Under the pieces are notes generated by a model. That model did not search any database. It saw only the letters and a list, made by a program, of their open reading frames with translations, and was not told where the DNA came from. A stretch of DNA of 64,000 bases, from NCBI GenBank assembly GCA_030440445.1, contig CP098528.1:62001-126000 (forward strand), in the 5' to 3' direction. Source of the stretch: Halomonas sp. KG2 (lineage in GTDB: Bacteria; Pseudomonadota; Gammaproteobacteria; Pseudomonadales; Halomonadaceae). Position 1 is the stretch's first letter; each line of letters opens with the position of its first letter. Made by a program: the position numbers and the translations under genes. Below, in pieces: positions 30,022-39,701 of this stretch.

Positions 30022-30804
30022 ATGATTAAGTCCTTGTGGACAGCCAAAACGGGACTGGAGTCTCAGCAAACCAAGCTAGACGTTATTTCCAATAACCTAG
30101 CGAACGTAAGCACAAACGGGTTTAAACGTTCCCGCCCTGTGTTTGAAGATCTGCTCTATCAAAATATGCGCCAGCCCGGTGCGCAAAATAATATTCAGGA
30201 TCGCCTGCCTTCTGGTATGCAAATAGGTACCGGTGTGCGTGCGGTAGCGACTGAGCGTCTGCATACCCAAGGTGGCCTCGAAGAAACCAGTAACTCCCGC
30301 GATCTGGCGATCAATGGAGAAGGCTTTTTTCAAGTGTTACTGCCTGATGGCACCGTTGGCTACACCCGCGACGGCAGTTTTCAGCTCAATGAAAATGGCC
30401 AAATGGTGACCGCTAATGGTTATCCATTAGAGCCGGCTATTTTTGTTCCTGCTAACGCCTTGTCGGTCACGATTGGTGAAGATGGTACGGTCAGTGTGCG
30501 CCAACCTGGTATCGCCCAAGATGCTGATATTGGCCAGATCAACGTAGCGTCGTTTATTAATCCAGCAGGCCTGGAGAGCGTTGGCGGTAACTTGTACTTG
30601 GAAACAGGTGCTTCTGGTGCGCCCAACCAAAATGTTCCCGGTAATAATGGTGCAGGCAGGTTATTCCAAGGCTATGTAGAAACCTCAAACGTGAATGTGG
30701 TTGAGGAGATGGTCAATATGATCCAAACCCAACGCGCCTACGAAATTAATAGTAAGGCGGTATCGACCAGCGACGAAATGTTAGCGCGCTTGAGCCAGCT
30801 CTAA
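30022..30804 (+). CDS. flgG: Flagellar distal rod protein FlgG
   Basis: Distal rod subunit of 260 residues, the usual length. N-terminal [43 protein letters not shown] and C-terminal [30 protein letters not shown] are the strongly conserved FlgG segments. Thirty bases after flgF. Confidence 0.98.
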   Translation: MIKSLWTAKTGLESQQTKLDVISNNLANVSTNGFKRSRPVFEDLLYQNMRQPGAQNNIQDRLPSGMQIGTGVRAVATERLHTQGGLEETSNSRDLAINGEGFFQVLLPDGTVGYTRDGSFQLNENGQMVTANGYPLEPAIFVPANALSVTIGEDGTVSVRQPGIAQDADIGQINVASFINPAGLESVGGNLYLETGASGAPNQNVPGNNGAGRLFQGYVETSNVNVVEEMVNMIQTQRAYEINSKAVSTSDEMLARLSQL

Positions 30805-30855
30805 CGGTATTGATGAATAGGGCTTACTAAACAGGGCTTACTAACAGGTCGCATT

Positions 30856-31545
30856 ATGTTGGATTTACACGCTGCTTCACGTCGTTTTTTGTTAGTTGGC
30901 CTTGCGCTGTTTATTTTATTTGCGGCGGGTTGCGCGCAAATTCCGCGGGCCTCGGTGGTCGGTGAACAAGAGCAGATTAACATTGTGGATCGGCCGCCGC
31001 CGATCGCTAATGGCTCCATTTATCAAGCGCGCCGTGGTTATCAGCCGCTGTTTGAAGATCGCCGTCCGCGTTCTATTGGCGATATTTTGACCATTGTGCT
31101 CGATGAAGAGGTGAGTGCTAGCAAAAATGCCCGATCCAATGCAGATCGTTCGGGGAGTGCCAGCCTAGAGCTTGCGCAGCTGCCTGACGTGCTGGATACA
31201 TTGGCCGAGTATGGTTTCGATGTGTCGGGGGAGAGTGACTTTGCGGGTGGCGGCGGCTCCCAGGCCAATAATACCTTCACGGGTACCATCACCGTATCGG
31301 TATTAGAAGTGATGAATAACGGCAACTTGCGGGTACGCGGCGAAAAGCAGATCGCGATTAACCAGGGAACAGAATTCATTCGTTTTTCTGGGGTGGTTAA
31401 CCCACGCACAATTACTGCGCAAAACACCGTGCCTTCAACCCAAGTGGCAGATGCAAGAATTGAGTATGTCGGCGATGGCTATATCAATGAAGCGCAGCAC
31501 ATGGGCTGGTTACAGCGCTTTTTCTTAAATGTATCGCCGTTTTAA
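30856..31545 (+). CDS. flgH: Flagellar L-ring lipoprotein FlgH
   Basis: Outer-membrane L-ring subunit of 229 residues. A lipoprotein signal is visible (hydrophobic run ending LFAAGC, lipidated Cys near residue 24). The mature part has [20 protein letters not shown] and [28 protein letters not shown], typical FlgH blocks. Followed by flgI after 33 bases. Confidence 0.97.
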   Translation: MLDLHAASRRFLLVGLALFILFAAGCAQIPRASVVGEQEQINIVDRPPPIANGSIYQARRGYQPLFEDRRPRSIGDILTIVLDEEVSASKNARSNADRSGSASLELAQLPDVLDTLAEYGFDVSGESDFAGGGGSQANNTFTGTITVSVLEVMNNGNLRVRGEKQIAINQGTEFIRFSGVVNPRTITAQNTVPSTQVADARIEYVGDGYINEAQHMGWLQRFFLNVSPF

Positions 31546-31578
31546 GCCAGTTACTCGGCCCGCTAACAGAGACCTATC

Positions 31579-32727
31579 ATGGCTATGCAGTTAAACCGTT
31601 ATCGTGGTGTTAAGCACTGGCTACGTTGTGTCGCTATGTTGACGGCACTCTTTGCCGTTAGTTGTGTATTGGCGATGCCAGCCGCAGCGGAACGGGTGCG
31701 TGAACTATCAAGCTTTGCCGGGGTGCGCGATAACCAGTTGGTTGGCTACGGTTTGGTCGTGGGGCTGGATAGTACCGGCGACCAGACCACCCAGGCGCCG
31801 TTTACCAGCCAAAGCTTGACGAACATGCTTTCTCAGTTAGGCGTTACGGTGCCGGCTGGTACTAACTTACAGCTGCGCAACGTTGCTGCGGTCATGGTCA
31901 CCGCTGACTTACCACCGTTCTCACGCCCAGGTCAGCGCTTGGATATCGTGGTGTCTTCGATTGCTAATGCCCGCAGCTTACGCGGTGGAACGCTGTTAAT
32001 GACCCCACTGAAAGGTGCCGATGGTGATACCTATGCCATTGCCCAGGGCAATATGCTAGTGGGTGGCGCAGGTGCTCAATCAGGTGGCAGCAGTGTTCAG
32101 ATCAATCAACAAGCATCCGGGCGCATTCCTAATGGGGCGTTGGTTGAGCGGGAAGTGCCGCTAAATCTTGGCGGTAACGGCGGACGCTTAGAGCTACAGC
32201 TTAATGAGTCAGATTTCGGCACGGTACAACGCATGGTAACGGCCATTAATAACGAATTTGGCCAGTCGGTAGCGTATGCGCGCAATGGGCGGGTGATCGC
32301 ACTTGATGGCCCGATGGATGAAAACGCCCAGGTTAACTTTATGGCACGTGTAGAAAATGTGCAGGTGACACCCATGGAAGCGCCCGCGCGGGTCGTACTC
32401 AATGCGCGGACGGGGTCCGTCGTCATGAATAGCGCTGTCACTCTACGCCAAGCAGCCGTTGCCCACGGCAACCTCTCTATCATGATTGATACCCAATTTG
32501 GGGTTAGCCAGCCAGCCCCCTTTGGTGAAGGCGAAACGGTGGTTGTGCCCAATACGGATATTGAAATTGAGCAGCAGGAAGCGTTTCTGCAAATCGTAGA
32601 AGGTGCCCAATTGAATGAAGTGGTCAATGCACTCAATGCATTGGGAGCCACTCCCCAAGACTTAATGTCGATTCTTGAAGCGTTGAAGGCTTCTGGATCG
32701 CTTCGCGCAGAGCTTGAGGTTATTTAA
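31579..32727 (+). CDS. flgI: Flagellar P-ring protein FlgI
   Basis: Periplasmic P-ring subunit of 382 residues with a Sec signal peptide (cleavage near AMPAAA-ERV). Strongly conserved blocks are visible: LVGYGLVVGLDSTGDQT, FTSQSLTNMLSQLGV and MTPLKGADGDTYAIAQGNMLVGG. Depends on the chaperone FlgA, encoded divergently. It is directly abutted by flgJ. Confidence 0.98.
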   Translation: MAMQLNRYRGVKHWLRCVAMLTALFAVSCVLAMPAAAERVRELSSFAGVRDNQLVGYGLVVGLDSTGDQTTQAPFTSQSLTNMLSQLGVTVPAGTNLQLRNVAAVMVTADLPPFSRPGQRLDIVVSSIANARSLRGGTLLMTPLKGADGDTYAIAQGNMLVGGAGAQSGGSSVQINQQASGRIPNGALVEREVPLNLGGNGGRLELQLNESDFGTVQRMVTAINNEFGQSVAYARNGRVIALDGPMDENAQVNFMARVENVQVTPMEAPARVVLNARTGSVVMNSAVTLRQAAVAHGNLSIMIDTQFGVSQPAPFGEGETVVVPNTDIEIEQQEAFLQIVEGAQLNEVVNALNALGATPQDLMSILEALKASGSLRAELEVI

Positions 32728-33783
32728 ATGAGCATTGGCGATATGACCAGCCAATTCGCGCTGGACATGAACGGCTTTCAGCGCCTGCAGCACAACGCCC
32801 GAGTGGATCCTGATGCCGGTGTACACGGCGCTGCCCAGCAGTTTGAAGCCCTGTTTGTGCAGATGATGATGAAAAGCATGCGTGATGCTACCCCTTCTTC
32901 TGGTCTGTTGAGCAGTTCGACAACGGATACTTACCAGCAGATGCTGGATCAGCAGTGGTCGCAAGTGATCTCGTCTAAAGGCATGGGATTGGCGGATATG
33001 TTGGTGGAACAGCTGCAGCGCCAAGGGGCGGTCAATCATAAGTCAGATAGCGCTGACCAAGAACTGCAAGCGCTGATCGCGGGTATACCGCGCGGCACCC
33101 CGAGGGTGTTGGATGAGCCACTGCAGCCGAATCGCGGTGGTTATGCGCCCGCATCGGGTAGTGGGCGGTTCTTAGCTGAACTAGACGCGATTAGCCAACC
33201 GTCAGCCGCTGAGACAAGCAATACCAGCACGGCGTCGACCGTTACCTCATCAGCCACTTCCGCCGCGGCACCTGCCGGTTTCGGCCATGCACCCGATCAC
33301 GTTCAGCGCTTCTTAACGACGTTAGCGGCCCCTGCCCAGGCAGCTAGTGATGCCACCGGTGTGCCAGCTGAGCTTATTTTGGCACAAGCAGCGTTAGAAA
33401 CAGGCTGGGGACGCCATGAAATTGCCACGCAACACGGCGGCAATAGCCACAACTTGTTTGGTATTAAGGCGGGCAGTCACTGGCAGGGTAAGACGACCGA
33501 TATCGTCACCCATGAGTATATTGATGGCCGTCGAACCCAGATCGTGGACTCTTTCCGCGTCTATGACTCGTTTGAGCATGCGTTTACCGACTATGCCAAT
33601 TTGATCGGCAACAATCCGCGCTACGCGGGCGTAGTGCAGGCCGCTGACGCGCATCAAGCCGCTCATGAACTACAGCGGGGCGGTTATGCGACGGACCCTC
33701 ACTATGCCAATAAACTCGTCGCCGTCATGAATACCATGGGGCCGATAGCGACGGGGCGCGAGTTCCTCGCAGATTCCCGCTAA
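32728..33783 (+). CDS. flgJ: Flagellar rod assembly protein/peptidoglycan hydrolase FlgJ
   Basis: Two-domain FlgJ of 351 residues. The N-terminal domain (1-100) is the rod-capping part (AAQQFEALFVQMMMKSMRDATP). A Ser/Thr/Ala-rich linker covers about 155-190. The C-terminal domain is a GH73 beta-N-acetylglucosaminidase with the catalytic Glu224 in QAALETGWGRH and the NLFGIKAG motif; it opens the peptidoglycan for the growing rod. Starts with ATG immediately after the flgI stop. Confidence 0.97.
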   Translation: MSIGDMTSQFALDMNGFQRLQHNARVDPDAGVHGAAQQFEALFVQMMMKSMRDATPSSGLLSSSTTDTYQQMLDQQWSQVISSKGMGLADMLVEQLQRQGAVNHKSDSADQELQALIAGIPRGTPRVLDEPLQPNRGGYAPASGSGRFLAELDAISQPSAAETSNTSTASTVTSSATSAAAPAGFGHAPDHVQRFLTTLAAPAQAASDATGVPAELILAQAALETGWGRHEIATQHGGNSHNLFGIKAGSHWQGKTTDIVTHEYIDGRRTQIVDSFRVYDSFEHAFTDYANLIGNNPRYAGVVQAADAHQAAHELQRGGYATDPHYANKLVAVMNTMGPIATGREFLADSR

Positions 33784-33791
33784 CGTGTGAT

Positions 33792-33818
33792 TCAAGTTTT
33801 GCTGCGCACTGCCGATAG
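33792..33818 (+). promoter_or_regulatory. Sigma-28 (FliA) promoter of flgKL
   Basis: TCAAGTTT, 11-base spacer, GCCGATAG. It lies 8 bases after the flgJ stop and 28 bases before the flgK start. The -10 core GCCGATA (33811-33817) forms an inverted repeat with TATCGGC at 33825-33831, just upstream of the flgK ribosome site. Confidence 0.85.
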
Positions 33819-33845
33819 ACAACTTATCGGCCTAAGGAATTGACC

Positions 33846-35504
33846 ATGAGCATGTTTTCAATCGGCTTAAGCGGCCTTAATGTGGCGCAGAATGCCCTCA
33901 ATACCACCAGCAACAATATTAGTAACGTTTATACGCCTGGGTATAATCGTGAGCTGGCTCAGCTTGGCCAAGGGGCTGTAGGCGGTGGCGTTAAGATCAA
34001 CGGTATCGAGCGCCAGTTTAATACGTATGTCTCGAGCCAGCTTAACAGCGCCAAGACCCAATCAAGCGCACTGGCGACTTATCACAACCAAATCACCCAA
34101 ATTGATAACTTGCTTGCGGATCGAGAAGCGGGCTTATCGCCATTAATGCAGTCGTTTTTCTCCTCTTTGGAAGATTTGGCCAGTGCGCCAGCAGATCCTG
34201 CTGCACGCCAAGGCGTTGTTGGCTCGGCCAATACCCTCAGCGCTCAATTCCGCTCCTTTGATGGTTATCTGCAAGACATGCAGAGCAACATCAATAGTCA
34301 AATCAAAGATGAAGTTTTTCAGATAAATAACACGACCGAGCAAATTGCCGGTCTGAATCGCGAAATTGCGCTTGCCCGTGCGCGTAGCGGTGAAGCACCG
34401 AATAGCCTGTTGAACCAGCGCGATCATTTGGTTTCTGAGCTCAATGAGCGCATGGATATGCGCTTAAATATCCAGGATGGGAAAAGCTATAACCTCAGTT
34501 TGCCGAATGGTCAGCCGTTAGTGACGGGTACCAGCGCGTTTAAGCTTGAAACTGTGCAATCAGAAGCTGATCCACAGCGTACAGTGGTGGCTTATCGTGA
34601 TGGTGAAGGTGGCGTAACTCAGTTAGAAGAGTCAGCGATTAAAGGCGGCGCGCTGGGTGGTCTGATGACATTCCGTTCAGAAACGCTGGATAAAACTCAG
34701 AACCAAATTGGCCAACTGGCGGTTTCTCTATCATTGGCGTTTAACGAGCAGCACAAGCAGGGTGTCGACCTGGATGGTGAGCAAGGTGGCGATTTTTTTG
34801 CCGTGTACTCGCCCCAAGCGTTTAGTCATGCGAATAACAGCGGCACCGCCGTCGTTGAATCTGCCGAATTTGATAGTGACACGATTGATCAGCTTCGCGC
34901 GACGGACTACACCGTTCGCTTTGAAGATGGAGCTCCCACCGTTACGCGTAACGATAACGGAGCAACAGTAGACGATATTGACTGGAACGCGGGAACCGGT
35001 GCGCTGACGTTTGGTGGTGTAGCGCTCACGATTAGCGGCACGCCTAACGATGGTGACCGTTTTGAAGTGCAGCCGGTGCGGCGTGGCGCAAGCGATATGG
35101 ATGTCACCATCAATGAGCTAGACCGTATCGCCGCTGGCAAGCCAGCCAATCCTGAAGACGACCCCACCGACTGGGTAGCGACTGGCGCGGGCGATAACCG
35201 CAATGCCTTAGCGTTACAGGACTTACAACAAAAAGCCATCGTGGGTGGTAGCGCATCGGTGAGTGGCGCGTATGGTGTCATTGTTAGCGATGTGGGCAAC
35301 CGTGCCAATATTGTCCAGGTGAATTTAGATGCTCGACAAGGGTTAACCGATCAACTGGAAGCGGTTCAGCAATCAGAGTCGGGTGTTAATCTTGATGAAG
35401 AAGCGGCTAACCTGATTCGCTATCAGCGATATTACCAAGCGAATGCGCGCGTGATTGATACCGCAGGTGCCATTCTGGATACCATCTTGAATCTACGGAA
35501 CTAA
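33846..35504 (+). CDS. flgK: Flagellar hook-associated protein 1 FlgK
   Basis: First junction protein between hook and filament, 552 residues. The N-terminus (MFSIGLSGLNVAQNALNTTSNNISNVYTPGYNRE) and C-terminus (SGVNLDEEAANLIRYQRYYQANARVIDTAGAILDTILNL) are the conserved coiled-coil D0 parts. ATG at 33846 has an AAGGA site seven bases upstream; the TTG two codons earlier is less likely. Expressed late from its own sigma-28 promoter, in addition to read-through. Secreted with chaperone FlgN. Confidence 0.97.
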   Translation: MSMFSIGLSGLNVAQNALNTTSNNISNVYTPGYNRELAQLGQGAVGGGVKINGIERQFNTYVSSQLNSAKTQSSALATYHNQITQIDNLLADREAGLSPLMQSFFSSLEDLASAPADPAARQGVVGSANTLSAQFRSFDGYLQDMQSNINSQIKDEVFQINNTTEQIAGLNREIALARARSGEAPNSLLNQRDHLVSELNERMDMRLNIQDGKSYNLSLPNGQPLVTGTSAFKLETVQSEADPQRTVVAYRDGEGGVTQLEESAIKGGALGGLMTFRSETLDKTQNQIGQLAVSLSLAFNEQHKQGVDLDGEQGGDFFAVYSPQAFSHANNSGTAVVESAEFDSDTIDQLRATDYTVRFEDGAPTVTRNDNGATVDDIDWNAGTGALTFGGVALTISGTPNDGDRFEVQPVRRGASDMDVTINELDRIAAGKPANPEDDPTDWVATGAGDNRNALALQDLQQKAIVGGSASVSGAYGVIVSDVGNRANIVQVNLDARQGLTDQLEAVQQSESGVNLDEEAANLIRYQRYYQANARVIDTAGAILDTILNLRN

Positions 35505-35519
35505 TAAGGAGCTTAGGCG

Positions 35520-36773
35520 ATGCGTATTAGTACGGTCACTATGTTTGAGCAGAGCACGGCTTCTATTAACCGGCAGCAAAGCGATTTCTTGAAAGTTAGC
35601 CAGCAAATTGCCAGTGGCCGTCGCGTGGTTAATCCTTCCGATGATCCGCAGGCAGCATCACGTGCTGTCGGCGTTGATCAATCCAGAGCGATGAATCAGC
35701 AGTTTGCAGACGCTCGGGTTTCGGCACGCAATTCACTGTCGCAAACTGAGAGCATTCTTAACAGTGTCAGTGATGCAGTGACTAGTGCTAAAACGCTGCT
35801 GATTCAAGCCTCTAGCGATACGCTGAGCGATGTGGACCGTGAGTCCATTGCCAGCGAGCTAAAAGGCATTTATGAAACGATGCTGGGGCAGGCGAATGCC
35901 ACTGATGGCAATGGTCGCTACTTATTCGGCGGCTATAAAGATAATGCTCCGCCGTTTGTTAAATCGGCAGACGGCAACGTGGAATATAACGGTGATAACA
36001 GTTCACGCCAGCAGCGTGTCGATTCTTCGCGTTTGATGCCGGTTGCTGAAAATGGTGCCACGATTTTTCAGGGCGTCCCTAGCGGTGCTGGCTATATCGC
36101 TGAAGCCAGTACAGAAAACCGCGGGGGTGTTACCTTCAAGGGGCCTCAACTGACCGATGTTAACGCTCCAGGCTATGGCGACAGCTACCGTGTCGTGTTC
36201 AGTGAAGATGCAGCTCTAGATAGCGGCATCAGCTATCAAGTGCAACGTTTTAGCGACGGCGCCTGGCAGGAAGACGCTGCTGATTTGGTGGCCAGTGGCG
36301 AATATGTTGGCGACGGCCAGCAGCTTAGTTTTGCTGGGATTAATGTCACACTTACCGGCAGCGCCGAGCCCGATGATGAAATCCTAATTGCCCAGGCGGG
36401 CAGCGAGCAGCGTGGTGCGGATCTGTTTCGCACCATGGAAGCAGCAATTAGCGTACTAGACACGCCAGCCCAAAGCACCGCGGAAAAGGCTGCGTTACGC
36501 AATACGCTTAATACGTCGATGCGTGATCTTGATAATGCGCTCGATAACGTGCTTTCCGTTCGTGCTTCTGCGGGTGCTCGGCTGAATGAGCTGGAAGTGA
36601 TTGATGCGGTAGGCAGCAACCGAAAGCTTAACTATGAGCAAACCCTGTCTGACTTGGTCGATTTGAATTACGTCGAAGCGATTTCTGAATATAGCTTGCG
36701 CCAAGTGGGTCTTCAGGCTGCTCAGAAAGCATTCGTCGATATTAAAGGCATGTCGTTGTTCGACTATATGTAA
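35520..36773 (+). CDS. flgL: Flagellar hook-associated protein 3 FlgL
   Basis: Second junction protein, 417 residues. The flagellin-like N-terminus (MRISTVTMFEQSTASINRQQSDFLKVSQQIASGRRVVNPSDDPQAASRA) and helical C-terminus (YEQTLSDLVDLNYVEAISEYSLRQVGLQAAQKAFVDI) are characteristic. Sixteen bases after flgK; last gene of the flg run and followed by a bidirectional terminator. Confidence 0.97.
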   Translation: MRISTVTMFEQSTASINRQQSDFLKVSQQIASGRRVVNPSDDPQAASRAVGVDQSRAMNQQFADARVSARNSLSQTESILNSVSDAVTSAKTLLIQASSDTLSDVDRESIASELKGIYETMLGQANATDGNGRYLFGGYKDNAPPFVKSADGNVEYNGDNSSRQQRVDSSRLMPVAENGATIFQGVPSGAGYIAEASTENRGGVTFKGPQLTDVNAPGYGDSYRVVFSEDAALDSGISYQVQRFSDGAWQEDAADLVASGEYVGDGQQLSFAGINVTLTGSAEPDDEILIAQAGSEQRGADLFRTMEAAISVLDTPAQSTAEKAALRNTLNTSMRDLDNALDNVLSVRASAGARLNELEVIDAVGSNRKLNYEQTLSDLVDLNYVEAISEYSLRQVGLQAAQKAFVDIKGMSLFDYM

Positions 36774-36810
36774 AACGGCCACGCTTTAGTCATGCATGAC
36801 GTCGCATTAA

Positions 36811-36845
36811 AAAAAGGCCCCAACCGCTAGCGGTTGGGGCCTTTT
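36811..36845. terminator. Bidirectional terminator between flgL and fliR
   Basis: Perfect 15-bp palindromic stem with arms AAAAGGCCCCAACCG and CGGTTGGGGCCTTTT and a CTAG loop, with A/T tracts on both sides. It lies between two convergent operons and can serve both. Confidence 0.93.
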
Positions 36846-36863
36846 GCAGGTGCGCTTTGAACA

Positions 36864-37655
36864 CTAGCCTAACGGCGCCATGGTCTCGATCAAGCTCTGC
36901 ATAAAGGCCAGCCCCTGGCTAAAGAGCTGCTGTAAAAAGCGGCCGATATCTGTCATTAATACCATCAGCAGGATAAGCCCAACGGTTAATGAGGTTGGAA
37001 AACCGATATTGAATACCGTTAGCTGCGGCGCTGAGCGGTTGAGAATGCCGAGCGCTAAGTTAATGATCAACAGTGAACCGACCAGCGGTAGCGCAAGCAG
37101 CATTCCGGAAGCAAAAATAGTTCCTGCATAGCGCGCCAGCAGCTCAAACGCATTTGGGTTTAAGGCACCAATGCCGATGGGTAGTGTTTCAAAGCTCATG
37201 ATCAACGTTTCTAACACCATCAGGTGGCCATTCATGGCAAGAAACATCAACAGCGTAATCATATAAAGAATACGTGATAGCACCATGATATTGGTGCCGC
37301 TCGACATATCGAAAAAGCTGGCAAACGCCAAGCCCATCTGCAAGCCGATAAACTCACCAGCTGCCTGCACCACGGCGAAAACAATATGCATGACTAAGCC
37401 AATCGCAACGCCTATCAGCAGTTGCTCAACCAGGATACCTACGCTTGCCCACGACATGATGGGCACATCAGGCATGGCAGGCAATATCGGGGCAATCACA
37501 ATGGCAATGATAGCCGCCAGCGCCACCTTGGCTTGATTCGGAACGCTGGAGTGGCCCCAGAGAGGCGAGGCCGCCATAAAGGCAGTAATACGTGCAAATG
37601 GCCAAAAGAAAGCCACTAACCACGCCTGGAGCTGGGCAAACGTCACCTCCACCAT
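36864..37655 (-). CDS. fliR: Flagellar type III export membrane protein FliR
   Basis: Component of the FliPQR export gate at the centre of the MS ring. 263 residues with several hydrophobic helices. The pattern FFWPFARITAFMAASPLWG near the N-terminus and GLQMGLAFASFFD in the centre match FliR. Last gene of the fliFGHIJKLMNOPQR unit; preceded by fliQ with four bases between them. Confidence 0.96.
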   Translation of the reverse strand: MVEVTFAQLQAWLVAFFWPFARITAFMAASPLWGHSSVPNQAKVALAAIIAIVIAPILPAMPDVPIMSWASVGILVEQLLIGVAIGLVMHIVFAVVQAAGEFIGLQMGLAFASFFDMSSGTNIMVLSRILYMITLLMFLAMNGHLMVLETLIMSFETLPIGIGALNPNAFELLARYAGTIFASGMLLALPLVGSLLIINLALGILNRSAPQLTVFNIGFPTSLTVGLILLMVLMTDIGRFLQQLFSQGLAFMQSLIETMAPLG

Positions 37656-37659
37656 GGCG

Positions 37660-37929
37660 TTACATCACCATACTGGGAATATTGGTGAAGAGGCGATGCG
37701 TGAAGTCGGTGATCAAACCAATTAGCCAGGGGCCAGCAAGTACCAAGACGGCAAAGACGGCTAATATTTTGGGAATGAAGGTCAGCGTCATTTCATTAAT
37801 TTGGGTCGCTGCCTGGAACAAGCTAATGATAAGGCCGGTGAAAAGGGCGGCCAGCAGCATAGGGCCTGCAAGAAAAAGCGTTACCCGCATGCCTTGGTAA
37901 GCAATGCTCATCACCATTTCCGGGGTCAT
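37660..37929 (-). CDS. fliQ: Flagellar type III export membrane protein FliQ
   Basis: Small two-helix export gate subunit, 89 residues, the universal FliQ length. Contains LFLAGPMLLAALFTGLIISLFQAATQINEMTLTFIPKI, the strongly conserved family block. Located between fliP and fliR. Confidence 0.97.
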   Translation of the reverse strand: MTPEMVMSIAYQGMRVTLFLAGPMLLAALFTGLIISLFQAATQINEMTLTFIPKILAVFAVLVLAGPWLIGLITDFTHRLFTNIPSMVM

Positions 37930-37957
37930 GGATACTCCTGGTCGCTGAACGCGACGC

Positions 37958-38737
37958 TCAAATCATGTAAAAGCTTTCTGCTAGCGAGCCAATAATCAAC
38001 TGCCAGCCATCGACCAATACAAACAGCATGAGCTTAAAGGGCAGTGAAATCGTGATCGGTGGCACCATCATCATGCCGAGCGCCATCAATGTACTTGCAA
38101 CCACTAAGTCGATAATCAGAAAAGGAATAAAAATAGTAAAGCCAATCTGAAACGCAGTTTTAAGCTCACTGGTGACATAGGCAGGCAGTAAGACCCGCAT
38201 AGGCAGCTCTTCGGGGCCTTGCATTGGGCCTACATCCGCTAGGCGAACAAATAGTGCTAAATCAGGCTCGCGGGTTTGGGCAAGCATGAATTCACGAAAC
38301 GGTTGCTGAGCCCGCAATAAGAACTCTTCAAAATTGATCGTTTCATTAGTGAGCGGCATCCAAGCGGTGTCGTACACTTGGTTTAAGACAGGCGACATAA
38401 TAAAAAACGTCAAGAAAAGCGCGATACCTAATAAAACCTGGTTCGGTGGGGTTGCCTGGGTACCCATGGCTGTTCTGAGCAAGCTAAGTACAATAATGAT
38501 GCGCGTAAAACTGGTCATCATGAGTAGCATGGCTGGCAGAAAAGCCAGAGAGCTTAAAAATAGCAGCGTCTGTAACGATAGCGACCACTGCTGACCACCA
38601 TTATCCAAAGGCTGAGAAACCAGCCCAGGAAGCTGCTGCGCATGAGCAGGTAGAACAAATAAGCAGCAGGCGATCGTGGCAAGTATTAGCCACCGACGCC
38701 GCCCATAAGGCCAAGCGAAGTGCATCTCGAATCTCAT
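37958..38737 (-). CDS. fliP: Flagellar type III export membrane protein FliP
   Basis: Main pore subunit of the export gate, 259 residues. A cleavable signal peptide (hydrophobic run ending near PAHAQQ) precedes the family blocks [40 protein letters not shown] and [32 protein letters not shown]. Its ATG overlaps the fliO stop by four bases. Confidence 0.97.
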   Translation of the reverse strand: MRFEMHFAWPYGRRRWLILATIACCLFVLPAHAQQLPGLVSQPLDNGGQQWSLSLQTLLFLSSLAFLPAMLLMMTSFTRIIIVLSLLRTAMGTQATPPNQVLLGIALFLTFFIMSPVLNQVYDTAWMPLTNETINFEEFLLRAQQPFREFMLAQTREPDLALFVRLADVGPMQGPEELPMRVLLPAYVTSELKTAFQIGFTIFIPFLIIDLVVASTLMALGMMMVPPITISLPFKLMLFVLVDGWQLIIGSLAESFYMI

Positions 38738-39186
38738 GGTGTGTGGTTTGAATCGGAGGCGGTAGGGGGCTCGGCATCGCGTTTGCCCCGGCTGGTGGCG
38801 AGTGCCTGGGCTAAACGCTGAGAAAACCGCGAAGGCACCTCGGCGGGCGACGAAGTAGCGCGATCCGCTGGCGCAGGGCGTTCATGCAGTTTGGTTATCC
38901 GCCCATTGCTAACGCCGACGACCAGCCAAGTATCCTCTATCTCAACCACGACAATACGCTCGCGATTGCCTACCGCGGTGTTGCCCACAATTTTTAAGTG
39001 GGCACCATGATGATGACGGGCGGTTTGCCAGCGTTTGAGTACCGCTGTGCAGAGCAGAATAATGGCAATGACCAGAGCGAGTGCCGCTGCTGTTTTGCCG
39101 AGTGCTGCCATGCCTATTAAGGCATCACCGCTGCCGCTTATGGCATCAAGTGAGGAGCTTGATGAAGAGGAGGAAGCGACGCTCAT
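38734..39186 (-). CDS. fliO: Flagellar biosynthesis protein FliO
   Basis: Assembly factor for the FliP ring, 150 residues. One transmembrane helix (about residues 28-48) follows a short N-terminal segment that is a run of serines; the cytoplasmic part holds [34 protein letters not shown], a typical FliO block, then a disordered tail. The family is poorly conserved and is assigned here also by position between fliN and fliP. Overlaps fliN by four bases. Confidence 0.92.
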   Translation of the reverse strand: MSVASSSSSSSSLDAISGSGDALIGMAALGKTAAALALVIAIILLCTAVLKRWQTARHHHGAHLKIVGNTAVGNRERIVVVEIEDTWLVVGVSNGRITKLHERPAPADRATSSPAEVPSRFSQRLAQALATSRGKRDAEPPTASDSNHTP

Positions 39187-39701
39187 CGGTTGAGTTTATG
39201 AATGCGCTCAGAGGGGGTAATAATCTCTGTGATGCGAATGCCGTATTTATCATCCACCACAACCACTTCCCCTTGAGCGATTAAATAGCCATTGATCAAA
39301 ATATCCATGGGCTCGCCAGCGAGACCTTCCAACTCAATCACCGACCCCTGGGCAAGTTCAAGTAGTTGCTTGATGGTCAGCTTGGTACGGCCTAACTCCA
39401 CCGTCAGCTTGACCGGGATATCCATGATCATTTCCAAATCGCGAGACTCGGCATGGCCACTTTCAGCACTTAGCGGGCGAAATACTTCATCGCTCGCTGG
39501 TTTAGCAACAGGCGCTTCTGGCTCAGACTCGCTACTTGAGGCATCTGCTTCCTCAGCGGCTTCTTGCTCGGCCATGGCCGCTGCCCATGGGTCTTCCTCA
39601 CCTGCGGCATCGGCACTTGAACTGGGTTCTTCTTGCTCAGACATGGCGTCCGCCCAATCATCATCAGAGACCTTTTGATCGGGTTTGTTTGGATCAGTCA
39701 T
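39183..39701 (-). CDS. fliN: Flagellar motor switch protein FliN
   Basis: C-ring subunit, 172 residues, longer than the ~137 of E. coli FliN because of an acidic N-terminal extension. The C-terminal SpoA domain (LEMIMDIPVKLTVELGRTKLTIKQLLELAQGSVIELEG) is fully conserved. The extension contains two related motifs, DDWADAMSEQEE and DPWAAAMAEQEA, about 25 residues apart. Such Trp-containing motifs in FliN N-termini have been linked with FliH binding, so a duplicated docking site is possible (inference). Overlaps fliM by four bases. Confidence 0.97.
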   Translation of the reverse strand: MTDPNKPDQKVSDDDWADAMSEQEEPSSSADAAGEEDPWAAAMAEQEAAEEADASSSESEPEAPVAKPASDEVFRPLSAESGHAESRDLEMIMDIPVKLTVELGRTKLTIKQLLELAQGSVIELEGLAGEPMDILINGYLIAQGEVVVVDDKYGIRITEIITPSERIHKLNR

